9,671 nucleotides of DNA from Alectryocaccomicrobium faecavium (GCA_018713425.1 DVOT01000237.1:1-9671), one strand, 5' to 3'. Positions 1-7,108 are shown, counted from the first letter of the stretch. Notes: generated by a model not told the origin, from the sequence alone. A program made the numbers and translations.

Positions 1-27
1 AGAAATGACGTACACGCCGTCATTTCT
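1..27. repeat. 10-bp perfect inverted repeat at the left edge
   Basis: AGAAATGACG (1-10) and its exact reverse complement CGTCATTTCT (18-27) flank a 7-nt loop. The sequence read here has no T-run directly after the stem on the plus strand. For a minus-strand transcript the bases after the stem lie outside the window, so a terminator ending in an unseen U-tract is possible. It could equally belong to a convergent gene on the left. Function is undecided. Confidence 0.5.
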
Positions 28-69
28 GATTAGAACCTTTTTTCTTTCGAGACTTTGTCAATAGTCTAG

Positions 70-97
70 GGGGACTGTCTCGGCCGAGGCAGTCCCC
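70..97. repeat. Interrupted inverted repeat with GGGGACTG/CAGTCCCC arms
   Basis: Arms of 8 bp (70-77 and 90-97) enclose one mismatch and an inner palindrome CTCGGCCGAG (79-88). The RNA would form a long G/C-rich hairpin on either strand. Neither side has a U-tract, so it does not look like a simple intrinsic terminator. It sits 10 nt beyond the operon's terminal stem and may be a second barrier to read-through or part of an intergenic repeat. Confidence 0.5.
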
Positions 98-106
98 TCA
101 ACGATC

Positions 107-149
107 AAACGCCGCCCACCGGGAAAACAAAAACCGGTGGGCGGCGTTT
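107..149 (-). terminator. Terminal hairpin of the operon
   Basis: A perfect 16-bp inverted repeat (107-122 with 134-149) surrounds an 11-nt A-rich (plus) or U-rich (minus) loop. It begins 17 nt after the stop codon of the last gene, where an operon terminator is expected. On the minus strand the stem is followed only by TTT then GATCG, so the U-tract is short. The A-rich outer left arm and T-rich outer right arm make it roughly symmetric, so it could also stop plus-strand transcripts. The stem is clear; efficiency is inferred. Confidence 0.65.
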
Positions 150-166
150 CAATGGAAAACAAGCGT

Positions 167-1246
167 TTAAAACAACCGCTGGAAAATCCGACTGGCGCAG
201 GCCAAATCCACGGGTGCGGGATGGTTTTTGAGCAGCCGCTGCTGCAAAAGCGCGTATTCGGCCAGCGAGGGAATGTCCGCGGGCGAGAGCCCATATTGCC
301 CGATGCCGGGGAGGGGCAGCTCCTGGATCAGCGCGCGGATCGCCTCGTATTCCGGTAGACGCGCGCGGATATCCGGCAGCGTCTCTTCCATCACGGGCGC
401 AAACAGCAGCGCGTTGGCCACGCCGTGAGGCACGCCGTGGCGGCTGAGGGCGTAGGCCAGGGCGTGGACGGCCGTGGTGCCCGCGAGGGAAAGCGCGACG
501 CCGCCCCAGAAGCTGGCATAGAGCATGCCCATGCGCGCCGGCAGATCCGCGCCGTTTTCCACGCACGCGCGCAGGCAGCGCAGCGCCATTTGCAGCCCGC
601 CTTGCGAATAGAAGCGGCTCACGCCCGTGGCGCGAACGGACAAAAAGGATTCCGCCAGGTGGCAGATGGCGTCCACGCCCGTATAGCTCGTGATGGTGGG
701 CGGCAGGCCCTGGGTAAGCGTGGGATCCAGCACGGCTAGGTCGCAAACACAGGCGGGCGAGATCAGCGCGCGCTTGCTGGCGTCTCCGTCGTCGATGAGC
801 AGGGCATTGGGCGTGGTTTCGCTGCCCGTGCCCGCGGTGGTGGGCACGGCGGCCAGGAACGCGCGCCGCGTTTGGGGCGGCGCGGCAAGGGCTTCTTCTA
901 TGGAGAGAGTACCTTCCAGCGCGACCGCCACGGCCTTCGCCACGTCCATCACGCTGCCGCCGCCCATGCCGACGATGGCGGCCGCGTTCTTTTGGCGCAA
1001 GCCGGCAAGCGCGGCTTGCGCGTCGCTCACGCGCGGTTCGCGCGAGGGGAGCAGGATAAATTGCGCGCCCTTCAGCGCGGCTTGCGCGCGGGCGTACAGG
1101 GGCGTTCCGGCGAGTCCGGCGTCAAAAAATACCGCCGTAGCGCCCGCGGGCAATTGGGAAGATAGCGCTTCCAGCGCGCCTTCGCCCGCCAAAATTTGGG
1201 TGGGCAACAGGTTTTTCGTCGATTCCACAAGGGTATTTTGCATCAT
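167..1246 (-). CDS. Iron-containing (group III) alcohol dehydrogenase; candidate aldehyde-acid reductase
   Basis: A 359-residue cytoplasmic NAD(P)-dependent oxidoreductase of the iron-containing alcohol dehydrogenase family. Seen in the sequence: the nucleotide-binding GMGGGSVMDVAK stretch (93-104), PTTAGTGSE (135-143), and probable metal ligands D192, H196, H261 and H274 in VDAICH, VHALAY and PHGVAN. Compared with FucO as I remember it, the residue four after the first of the two C-terminal histidines is Tyr rather than His, and the two ligand histidines are 13 rather than 14 apart. Length is slightly short of typical (about 380). The first ATG overlaps the upstream stop (ATGA), and a second ATG follows at once (1243). 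AGAGGA lies 5 nt before the first ATG and 8 nt before the second, so either could be used. As last gene of the operon it may reduce the aldehyde released by the preceding aldolase. The substrate is inferred; the family is certain. Confidence 0.93.
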   Translation of the reverse strand: MMQNTLVESTKNLLPTQILAGEGALEALSSQLPAGATAVFFDAGLAGTPLYARAQAALKGAQFILLPSREPRVSDAQAALAGLRQKNAAAIVGMGGGSVMDVAKAVAVALEGTLSIEEALAAPPQTRRAFLAAVPTTAGTGSETTPNALLIDDGDASKRALISPACVCDLAVLDPTLTQGLPPTITSYTGVDAICHLAESFLSVRATGVSRFYSQGGLQMALRCLRACVENGADLPARMGMLYASFWGGVALSLAGTTAVHALAYALSRHGVPHGVANALLFAPVMEETLPDIRARLPEYEAIRALIQELPLPGIGQYGLSPADIPSLAEYALLQQRLLKNHPAPVDLACASRIFQRLF

Positions 1247-2130
1247 TGTATTCCTCTATATTGCGTATTGAGCATCTCTAAAATGGCGGTTTTCCCTTCT
1301 TCGCCAATCGTATCGAAGGGGCGGCGGCTCGGCCCGGCGGACAGGCCCAACAAATTGGCCGCCAGCTTGATCACGGGGCCGGAAGAACCGTAGCGGAACA
1401 GGGTGCGAATCGGGCGGATGCGCTCCTGCGCCTGCCGGGCGCGCGTCAGGTCGCCCGCTTTCCAGGCCTCGTAAATGGCCGCCATCGTCTGGGGAAACAG
1501 GTTGGCGACGCCGCAAATGCCGCCGCTGCCGCCCGCCATCAGCGTCCACAGCAGCAGCGAGTCGTTGCCGCTGAGCACGTGGAAGCCCTCCGGCACGGAT
1601 TCCAGATATTGCAAAATCTGCTCGAAATTTCCGCTGGAATCCTTCACGCCGATGATGTTGGGGATCTGCGCCAGGCGAGCTACCGTGGCGGGCGCCAGGT
1701 TCACGCCCGTGCGCGCGGGGATGTTGTACAGAATGATCGGCAAGCTGACCGCCGCGGCGATTTCGCTAAAATGCGCGTACAGGCCTTCTTGCGACACGGG
1801 CGCGAAATAGGGGCATACGATGGATAGCGCGTCCACGCCCAACCGCTGGGCTTCTTTGGATAGCTCGATGGTTTCCCGCGTGCCACACAGGCCGCTGCCA
1901 AAATACACGGGCACTTTGCCCTCCGCCTCGCGCAGCACGCTTTCCGCCAGGCGCAGCTTTTCCTGCGGCGAAAGCGCGTAGGCCTCGCCGTTGGTGCCCG
2001 CCACAAACAGCCCGTGCACGCCGGCGGCGATTTGCCGCGCGGCCAGACGGCGCATCTGTTCGCAGTGGATGCTTTCATCCTCGTGCATGGGCGAAAGCAG
2101 GGCCGCGATAACGCCTTCGGCAATGTTCAT
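1243..2130 (-). CDS. Dihydrodipicolinate synthase / N-acetylneuraminate lyase superfamily aldolase
   Basis: A 295-residue class I (Schiff-base) pyruvate-type aldolase or dehydratase with a TIM-barrel fold; length is normal for the family. Visible active-site features are GTNGE at 45-49 (GTTGE in DapA), Y108, YNIPARTG at 135-142 with catalytic Y135, and GVKDSSGN with Schiff-base K163. Arg140 sits where DapA Arg138 binds the carboxylate of aspartate semialdehyde, whereas NanA-type lyases have a non-Arg residue there (YNIPALSG). This suggests an aldehyde partner carrying an acid group. AGGAGG lies 9 nt before the ATG. The gene starts 21 nt after the kinase and overlaps the dehydrogenase by 4 nt, so it is catabolic and co-expressed with them. 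Lysine biosynthesis is unlikely in this context. The exact substrate (a 2-keto-3-deoxy sugar acid) is inferred. Confidence 0.92.
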   Translation of the reverse strand: MNIAEGVIAALLSPMHEDESIHCEQMRRLAARQIAAGVHGLFVAGTNGEAYALSPQEKLRLAESVLREAEGKVPVYFGSGLCGTRETIELSKEAQRLGVDALSIVCPYFAPVSQEGLYAHFSEIAAAVSLPIILYNIPARTGVNLAPATVARLAQIPNIIGVKDSSGNFEQILQYLESVPEGFHVLSGNDSLLLWTLMAGGSGGICGVANLFPQTMAAIYEAWKAGDLTRARQAQERIRPIRTLFRYGSSGPVIKLAANLLGLSAGPSRRPFDTIGEEGKTAILEMLNTQYRGIQ

Positions 2131-2151
2131 GGCAAAATTCCTCCTCTCGTT

Positions 2152-3354
2152 TTATCGGTGGGATACAATGCGTTCCAGGGCGGATTCGCCCCCGAGGCCG
2201 CCGGATTTTGTGAGCAGCGCGACGCGCCCGGCGGCGCAGTCCATTTCGTTGAGAATGACGCCGTCCCCCAGCGGGCGCAGAACGCGCAGCGCGTGCGCGC
2301 CCGCCGCTTCCAGGATGGCTTCGAGCGTGTCGCCGCCCACCACCAGCAGCGTTTGCGGCAAGCACAAAGCCAGCGCAGCGCTGGCGGCGCTGGCGAGGGA
2401 ATGGGCCAAATGGGCGGAGAGCGCTTGCGGCGCAAAACCCGCGTTTAGGCCCTTTTGCCAGATGGCGTCTGCTTCCGGGCGGCTCAGGGCCGCCGCCAGC
2501 AAGACGGTATGCCCCTGGCGCAGCGCCTGCGCCGCGCTTTGCGCGGCCTTGGCGGCGCCATCCGCCGCAAAGGGCTGAAAGGGAATTTGCGTAACGCCCT
2601 GCAAGCGCGCTAGCTGGGAAAAAGCCGCTGCGTGTACGCTGCCGGAAACCAATAGCGCCGCGCCTGGCCGCGGCGCAAAGGGCGCGGCGCTTTGCGCGCC
2701 GGGAACCCATGCCTGCGCCAGGGCTTCCGCCAGGCCGGCGCAGCCCGCCCATACCGCTTGCGCGCCGAGCGCGCAAATCTGCTTGGCGGCCGCGTCCATC
2801 TGCGCTTGGTTCCAGGCGTTTTGCAGGCAAATGCAATTTTCCCGCGGCGCGGGCAGCCGGTCGAAAGCGATGGGCAATTGCGTTTCTTCGCGCAGAATTT
2901 CCGCGATCGCGTCGTGCCGCACGGGATTTTGCGGATCCGCCCCATAGGCGCTCTGGCTCACGGGGACGCCGTCGATCCATAGCGCGCCGCCGCGCACAAC
3001 GCGCCCCGCGGCGGGATAGGCGGGCACAAAATAGACGCCGCAATCCAGCGCTTGCACCAGCGCTTCCATGCAGGCGCCAATGTGGCCCCGCAGGGCGGAA
3101 TCCGTTTTGAGAAAGAACTGGCGCGCGCCCAGGCGCTGGGCCTGGCGCACGCACGCGCGCGCGATTTCCGCGGCTTCGGCGGGCGCTTTGTGGCGGCAGC
3201 GCATGTTAAAAACCGCCACGTCCGCGCCGCTTGCGCCGTCCATCGCCTCCGCGCGCCAAAAAATCCGGGTTTCCAGGCCGCGGGCGGAGAACTGCGCGCC
3301 CGTATCCAGGGCGCCGGTCAAATCGTCCGCCAAAATGGCCAGGCGCGGCGGCAT
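2152..3354 (-). CDS. DUF1537 four-carbon acid sugar kinase (DtnK/OtnK family)
   Basis: A 400-residue ATP-dependent kinase for C4 sugar acids. Members phosphorylate the 4-hydroxyl of D-threonate, D-erythronate or 3-oxo-tetronates. Seen: the N-terminal substrate-domain signature LADDLTGALDTG (8-19), KTDSALRGHIG (83-93), a PAYPAAGR segment (111-118), GSVH (238-241), and the C-terminal nucleotide-domain signatures VVGGDTLEAIL (338-348) and LTKSGGLGG (381-389). Length is usual for the family. The ATG is one base after the pdxA-like stop, with GGAGG 5 nt upstream lying inside that gene, so the two are translationally coupled. The protein is conspicuously Ala-rich. Pairing with PdxA, and the absence of LtnD, OtnC and OtnI homologues, points to the D-threonate branch (DtnK-type). 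That assignment is inference; the family is not in doubt. Confidence 0.94.
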   Translation of the reverse strand: MPPRLAILADDLTGALDTGAQFSARGLETRIFWRAEAMDGASGADVAVFNMRCRHKAPAEAAEIARACVRQAQRLGARQFFLKTDSALRGHIGACMEALVQALDCGVYFVPAYPAAGRVVRGGALWIDGVPVSQSAYGADPQNPVRHDAIAEILREETQLPIAFDRLPAPRENCICLQNAWNQAQMDAAAKQICALGAQAVWAGCAGLAEALAQAWVPGAQSAAPFAPRPGAALLVSGSVHAAAFSQLARLQGVTQIPFQPFAADGAAKAAQSAAQALRQGHTVLLAAALSRPEADAIWQKGLNAGFAPQALSAHLAHSLASAASAALALCLPQTLLVVGGDTLEAILEAAGAHALRVLRPLGDGVILNEMDCAAGRVALLTKSGGLGGESALERIVSHR

Positions 3355-3355
3355 C

Positions 3356-4378
3356 TTAGCCTCCGGCCATTCGCGCGGCCATGCGAATGGCGTCTATCAT
3401 GCTTTGCGGGTTGGCCCGGTTTTTGCCTGCCTGGTCGAAGGCGGTGCCGTGGTCCACGCTCGTGCGAATGATGGGCAGGCCCACGGTGATGTTCACGCCG
3501 CCCACGGCGCAGAAGGTTCCCGTGGCTTCGTCCATATGGAAGCCGAGCAGCTTGACGGGGATGTGCCCCTGGTCGTGATACATGGCGACGGCCATATCGT
3601 ACTGGCCAGACGCCGCCTTGACGAACACCGTATCCGGCGGCACGGGGCCGGTGGCGTCGATGCCCTCTTGCCGGGCGTCGGCAATGGCGGGCGCAATGGC
3701 GCGCGCCTCTTCCCAGCCAAATAGGCCGTTTTCCGAGCAGTGCGGGTTCAGCCCGGCCACCGCGATGCGGGCGGTGGGCAGGCGCAATTGGCGCGCCGCC
3801 AGGTTTGCCAGGCGGATCGTGGCGAGCACGCGTTCCCGCGTGATCAAATCGCAGGCCTGCCGCAGGGAAACGTGGGTGGTGCAGTGGATCACGCGCAACG
3901 GCCCGTGTACCAACAGCATGGCGTATTCCTTCGCGCCCGTGTAATGCGCGAAGATTTCCGTGTGGCCAGAAAAATTGTGCCCGCTCAGGTGCAGCGCTTC
4001 TTTATTGATGGGCGCGGTCGCCACGGCGGCGGCTTGCCCCTCCTGGGTCAGGCGAATGGCCTCCACAATGCAGGCAAACGCCGCCTCCGCCGCCCCGGCG
4101 TCTACTTTGCCCGGCGCAAAGCGCGCGTTTTCCGGGCAGGACGCGGGCTGCAGGAATTCGATGCAGCCGCATTCTCCCTGCGCTTTTCCGGGCGCGGACA
4201 GCCGCTTCAGCCGCGCCTTTGCGCCGGATTGCGCGGCGGCCTCGCTGAGCGCGGCTTCCGTGCCCACGATCACCGGCTTGCACATCGCATATAAAGAAGG
4301 CTCCATCAGGGCTTTCACGGCGACTTCCGGACCAATGCCCGCCGGGTCGCCCATTGTAATCAAAATAATCGGTCGCAT
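3356..4378 (-). CDS. pdxA: PdxA-family dehydrogenase, PdxA2-like (probable D-threonate 4-phosphate dehydrogenase)
   Basis: A 340-residue cytoplasmic NAD-dependent enzyme of the PdxA family. PdxA proper oxidises 4-phosphohydroxy-L-threonine in vitamin B6 synthesis. The paralogue PdxA2 oxidises and decarboxylates 4-phospho-D-threonate to dihydroxyacetone phosphate and CO2 together with a DUF1537 kinase. Seen: the N-terminal TMGDPAGIGPEVAVKA, SGHTEIFA (137-144), metal-ligand histidines H169 (THVSLR), H213 (NPHCSENG) and H268 (YHDQGHIPVK), and the C-terminal RTSVDHGTAFD (305-315). All are intact. I chose the ATG at 4378: it gives the expected MRPIILITMGDP start and has AGGGGTG a few bases upstream. 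An in-frame ATG at 4426 would add 16 atypical residues encoded across a hairpin. The kinase gene one base downstream makes the catabolic PdxA2 role more likely than B6 synthesis. Confidence 0.92.
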   Translation of the reverse strand: MRPIILITMGDPAGIGPEVAVKALMEPSLYAMCKPVIVGTEAALSEAAAQSGAKARLKRLSAPGKAQGECGCIEFLQPASCPENARFAPGKVDAGAAEAAFACIVEAIRLTQEGQAAAVATAPINKEALHLSGHNFSGHTEIFAHYTGAKEYAMLLVHGPLRVIHCTTHVSLRQACDLITRERVLATIRLANLAARQLRLPTARIAVAGLNPHCSENGLFGWEEARAIAPAIADARQEGIDATGPVPPDTVFVKAASGQYDMAVAMYHDQGHIPVKLLGFHMDEATGTFCAVGGVNITVGLPIIRTSVDHGTAFDQAGKNRANPQSMIDAIRMAARMAGG

Positions 4379-4397
4379 GGCTTCACCCCTGCTTGCA

Positions 4398-4441
4398 AAC
4401 TGGCGGAGGCTGTGCGCGAACCGCACCAGCCCCCGCCAGTT
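4398..4441 (-). promoter_or_regulatory. Stable intercistronic hairpin between the binding protein and catabolic genes
   Basis: In the minus-strand RNA a 15-bp stem (AACUGGCGGGGGCUG with CAGCCUCCGCCAGUU, one G-U wobble) is extended by 4 more bp after a single bulged G and closed by a GUUCG loop. The same site read on the plus strand has an A-C mismatch where the minus RNA has the wobble, which favours a role in this transcript. Only UUU follows, so full termination is unlikely. It probably protects the 3' end of the binding-protein mRNA and/or partly attenuates the downstream genes. Confidence 0.7.
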
Positions 4442-4451
4442 GTTTGGTTGT

Positions 4452-4479
4452 TTATCCGTTGACTGTTATCCGTTGACCG
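4452..4479. repeat. 14-bp tandem duplication over the stop codon of the binding-protein gene
   Basis: TTATCCGTTGAC occurs at 4452-4463 and again at 4466-4477, a 14-nt periodicity. On the minus strand each copy reads GTCAACGGATAA (Val-Asn-Gly-stop in the first frame encountered). Because 14 is not a multiple of three, the second copy is out of frame and untranslated. It looks like a replication-slippage duplication at the 3' end of the gene. Confidence 0.7.
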
Positions 4480-6118
4480 AATCCCACCACTCGTTGGCTT
4501 CCTGGGTGAGCACGTCGCCGCCCATGGCGAACCATTCGGCTACGATGTCGTCCCACTGGGTTTCCACATCGATATCGCCGCGAATCGCCATATAGACGTT
4601 GTTGGTGATATAGGTGCTGGTGATCTCCGAATACTCGGAAGCGGAGGGCAGGGAGACCGTGAGCGCGTCGGAAACGTCGTTGAAGCTGGCGAACAGCGGC
4701 AGCGTGCGCTCATAGCGCTGGTCGTTGCGCGCGTCGGAAATCACGGTGAGGAATTCGGGGTTGCTCCAGTACATCGGGAACAGGCACCAGCCATAGCCCA
4801 GAATCTGGCCCTGCGGATGGTAGTTCTCTTCTTCGGTGTAGTTGGGGTTGTAGGAACGGGTGCCGTCTTCCTCCTGCAGCCACTGCAAGCCCTCGGGGCC
4901 GAAGTGGAGCATATAGGTATCCTCGTCCATGGCTTCCTGCTCCAGAATCTGCAGGATCTTGGCCACCTTTTCGTCGCTGGTGTTCGCGCCGAAGCACAGG
5001 TAGCTGTTCACGTTGCCTTCCTTCACATAACCGCCGGGCGTGCCGTCGCTGTTGGCGACCGGCGCGAGGTTGATGTAGTATTTGGAAACATAGCTGTCAT
5101 CAAAATCGCTGGTCACGCCGTACTTGTACATTTCCGTGGGATTTTCCGCATTGTCGGCAAAGAACTGCTGCCACGCTTCGTCATTGGCCACCCACTTGGC
5201 GCTCATGTGGCCGTCGTTGTCCCACTGATAATCGTCGTAGCTGAGGCAATCGATATAGCCGATCTGGCCGGAAGCAAATTTGCTGGCCACGTCGGTGCCG
5301 CTGGAGCGGGCGTCAGTGGTGATGAATTCCGGATCGATCAGGCCGTCGGCGTACCACTTGCTCAGCAGTTTCAGGGCTTCCTTCACCTCATCCGTGGTGA
5401 AGCCGTATTCCAGCTCGCCCTCTTCGTTCTCCGTCCAGAAGAGCGGATTTACGCCAAAGATGCCGAAGATGGACTGGAACATGTAGCGGCCCATGGCGCC
5501 GGAATTGCCGCCAGCGGAGAGGGCGTAGGTATCGTCTTGGCCGTTGCCGTCCGGGTCATCCTGCGCAAAGGCGTAGAATACGGCTTCCAGCTCTTCCAGC
5601 GTGGTGGGCACGGCGAGGCCCAGGTTTTCCAGCCAATCCGAGCGGATGGCCGCGCCGATGGCGGCTTCGCCGGTGGCGTTGTAGCGGGGCACGGCGTAGA
5701 TCTCATTGTCCACAATGCCCTTGTCGAAGAAGCCCGGATCGTAGCTGGTGCACATCGCGTAATACCCAGGCATGTTCTCCTCGATCATTTCCAGGGTAAC
5801 GGGGCGCACAATGCCCTGGTCCACCAGGTCGGCAAGGCGCGAAACAGAACCGGCCAGGATGAAGTCCGGCACTTCGCCAGAGGCGAACAGCACGGTCTGC
5901 TCCTCGGCGGTTTCCGCGCGCACGATCTGCACATCCACGCCAAAGGCCTCTTCAAAGGCCTGCTCGCCCCAGGTATCGTCCGTGAGGGGCGGCGAAGCGC
6001 CCAGCCAGGTGATGACCATGGGCTCTTCCGTCGCGGGTTCTTCTTCCGCGCTGGCCACAAACACCTGCGCCGAAAGCATCAGCGCCAGGATGAGCAGCAG
6101 GGAAACGAACTTTTTCAT
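4466..6118 (-). CDS. ABC transporter extracellular sugar-binding protein (LplA-like, family 1)
   Basis: A 550-residue solute-binding protein that captures the substrate outside the membrane and delivers it to the two permeases encoded just upstream. The signal peptide is clear: MKK, a hydrophobic core (about 4-20) and VASA before EEE, giving probable type I cleavage after A24. There is no cysteine in or near this region, so no lipobox. At 188-196 DPDGNGQDD is the Ca-binding-like loop typical of LplA-type proteins, preceded by RSDWLENLGL (159-168). The mature protein is strongly acidic and rich in aromatic residues, as usual for oligosaccharide binders. I chose the ATG at 6118, with AGGAGG 8 nt upstream, over an in-frame ATG at 6160 that would precede the ribosome site. 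A 78-nt gap separates it from the permease. Ligand identity cannot be read from sequence; an acidic oligosaccharide is inferred from the neighbouring enzymes. Confidence 0.93.
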   Translation of the reverse strand: MKKFVSLLLILALMLSAQVFVASAEEEPATEEPMVITWLGASPPLTDDTWGEQAFEEAFGVDVQIVRAETAEEQTVLFASGEVPDFILAGSVSRLADLVDQGIVRPVTLEMIEENMPGYYAMCTSYDPGFFDKGIVDNEIYAVPRYNATGEAAIGAAIRSDWLENLGLAVPTTLEELEAVFYAFAQDDPDGNGQDDTYALSAGGNSGAMGRYMFQSIFGIFGVNPLFWTENEEGELEYGFTTDEVKEALKLLSKWYADGLIDPEFITTDARSSGTDVASKFASGQIGYIDCLSYDDYQWDNDGHMSAKWVANDEAWQQFFADNAENPTEMYKYGVTSDFDDSYVSKYYINLAPVANSDGTPGGYVKEGNVNSYLCFGANTSDEKVAKILQILEQEAMDEDTYMLHFGPEGLQWLQEEDGTRSYNPNYTEEENYHPQGQILGYGWCLFPMYWSNPEFLTVISDARNDQRYERTLPLFASFNDVSDALTVSLPSASEYSEITSTYITNNVYMAIRGDIDVETQWDDIVAEWFAMGGDVLTQEANEWWDSVNG

Positions 6119-6126
6119 GATGGTTT

Positions 6127-6132
6127 CCTCCT
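6127..6132 (-). promoter_or_regulatory. Strong ribosome binding site of the binding-protein gene
   Basis: AGGAGG, within GGAGGAGGA, lies 8 nt before the ATG at 6118. It is the strongest Shine-Dalgarno sequence in the operon, fits the high copy number usually needed for a binding protein, and rules out the in-frame ATG at 6160. Confidence 0.85.
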
Positions 6133-6196
6133 CCAATTTTATATCACGCGCGTGGCGCATGATTCCAAGAACGCAAGGGCTGGCAAACCCTCTTGC

Positions 6197-7093
6197 CTAT
6201 CCCTTTACCGCGCCCAGCACCATGCCCTTGGTGAAATAGCGGCGCACAAAGGGATAGATGATGAGCACCGGAATCACCGTGATCATAATGCCTGCGGCGC
6301 GCATGCTCTCCTCGGTGGGCTGGTTCGCCTTGCCGCCGGAGATATAGCTGCCGGACATCAGCATGCCGCTTTGCTCGATCACCAGCCGCCGGATATGCGC
6401 CTGCACCACTTGCTTTTCCAGCGAGGTGATGTACAGCGTGGAATCGAACCAACTGTTCCAGTGGCCAAAGAACGACCAGCAGCCGATGGTCATCAGCGAC
6501 GGGATGGTGATGGGCAGCACAATCCGGAAAAAAATCTGCATCACGGAAGCGCCGTCGATCTCCGCGGCCTCCTCCAGCGCGTCGGGCAGGTCGGTATAGA
6601 ACGTGCGCAGCAGCAGGATATAGTAGGTGGAGAACATGCCCGGCACGATCAGCACCCACAGGTTATCGATCAGGCCAATATCCCGGATCACCAGGTAGGT
6701 GGGGATCAGGCCACCGGTGAAAAACATATTGATCATCAAAAACCAGGTGAAGGCTTTGCGGCCCGGCAAATCCTTTTTCGCCAGGGGATAGGCAGTGATC
6801 GCCGTGCAGAAAACCGTGGCTACCGGGCCCACCAGCGAGCGGAAAATGGTGACCATAAAGCCGCTGCGGATGTAATCCTGGCTGAGCAGCTTTTCATAGC
6901 CCAGCAACGTAAATCCCGCTGGCGCCAGCATAAGCGGATTGTGTTCGCCCGCCAGGCCGCCATACGTGGAAAGCGAATACATCAATAGATAATACAGTGG
7001 ATATAGAACCGAAAAGATAAAGATGCCCATGCCCGCGTAAATCAGGACTTTGAACACCACGTTTCGGCCATTGCGGTCGGTTAGCACAGACAT
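6197..7093 (-). CDS. ABC sugar transporter permease, YtcP/LplC type (MalG-like)
   Basis: A 298-residue inner-membrane permease of the carbohydrate uptake (CUT1, binding-protein-dependent) family. About six hydrophobic spans can be recognised, near residues 15-38, 78-103, 115-135, 142-162, 197-217 and 268-283. The cytoplasmic EAA loop that docks the ATPase is intact: EEAAEIDGA at 174-182, continuing to IVLP at 191-194. The ending FVRRYFTKGMVLGAVKG is characteristic of YtcP-type subunits. The start codon follows the first permease by 15 nt, with GGGGG 10 nt upstream. It forms a heterodimer with the product of 7109-8044. No ATPase gene accompanies it, as is common for this family, which shares an MsmK-type ATPase. 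Confidence 0.94.
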   Translation of the reverse strand: MSVLTDRNGRNVVFKVLIYAGMGIFIFSVLYPLYYLLMYSLSTYGGLAGEHNPLMLAPAGFTLLGYEKLLSQDYIRSGFMVTIFRSLVGPVATVFCTAITAYPLAKKDLPGRKAFTWFLMINMFFTGGLIPTYLVIRDIGLIDNLWVLIVPGMFSTYYILLLRTFYTDLPDALEEAAEIDGASVMQIFFRIVLPITIPSLMTIGCWSFFGHWNSWFDSTLYITSLEKQVVQAHIRRLVIEQSGMLMSGSYISGGKANQPTEESMRAAGIMITVIPVLIIYPFVRRYFTKGMVLGAVKG

Positions 7094-7108
7094 TTTTCCG
7101 TTTCCCCC

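Noticed and set aside
1243..2130. DapA for lysine biosynthesis
   Set aside because: No lysine pathway genes are present; GTNGE replaces GTTGE; and it is co-transcribed with sugar-acid enzymes.
3356..4378. PdxA as a vitamin B6 biosynthesis enzyme
   Set aside because: It is translationally linked to a DUF1537 kinase in a transport/catabolic operon, with no other B6 gene nearby. The active site alone cannot exclude it, so the call keeps the family name.
6145..6154. Palindrome CACGCGCGTG in the gap between permease and binding protein
   Set aside because: Ten bases of alternating G/C sequence in a GC-rich genome can arise by chance; no second copy or promoter is associated with it.
6138..6165. 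Internal promoter before the binding-protein gene (TTGGAA ... TATAAA)
   Set aside because: The spacing to TATAAA is 19 bp, and the predicted start would fall inside the AGGAGG ribosome site, leaving no usable leader.
4817..6988. A 723-codon open frame on the plus strand
   Set aside because: It lies antisense to the binding-protein and second permease genes, both with intact family motifs. It encodes His/Gly/Val-rich sequence with no recognisable domain, as expected from codon bias of a GC-rich gene read backwards.
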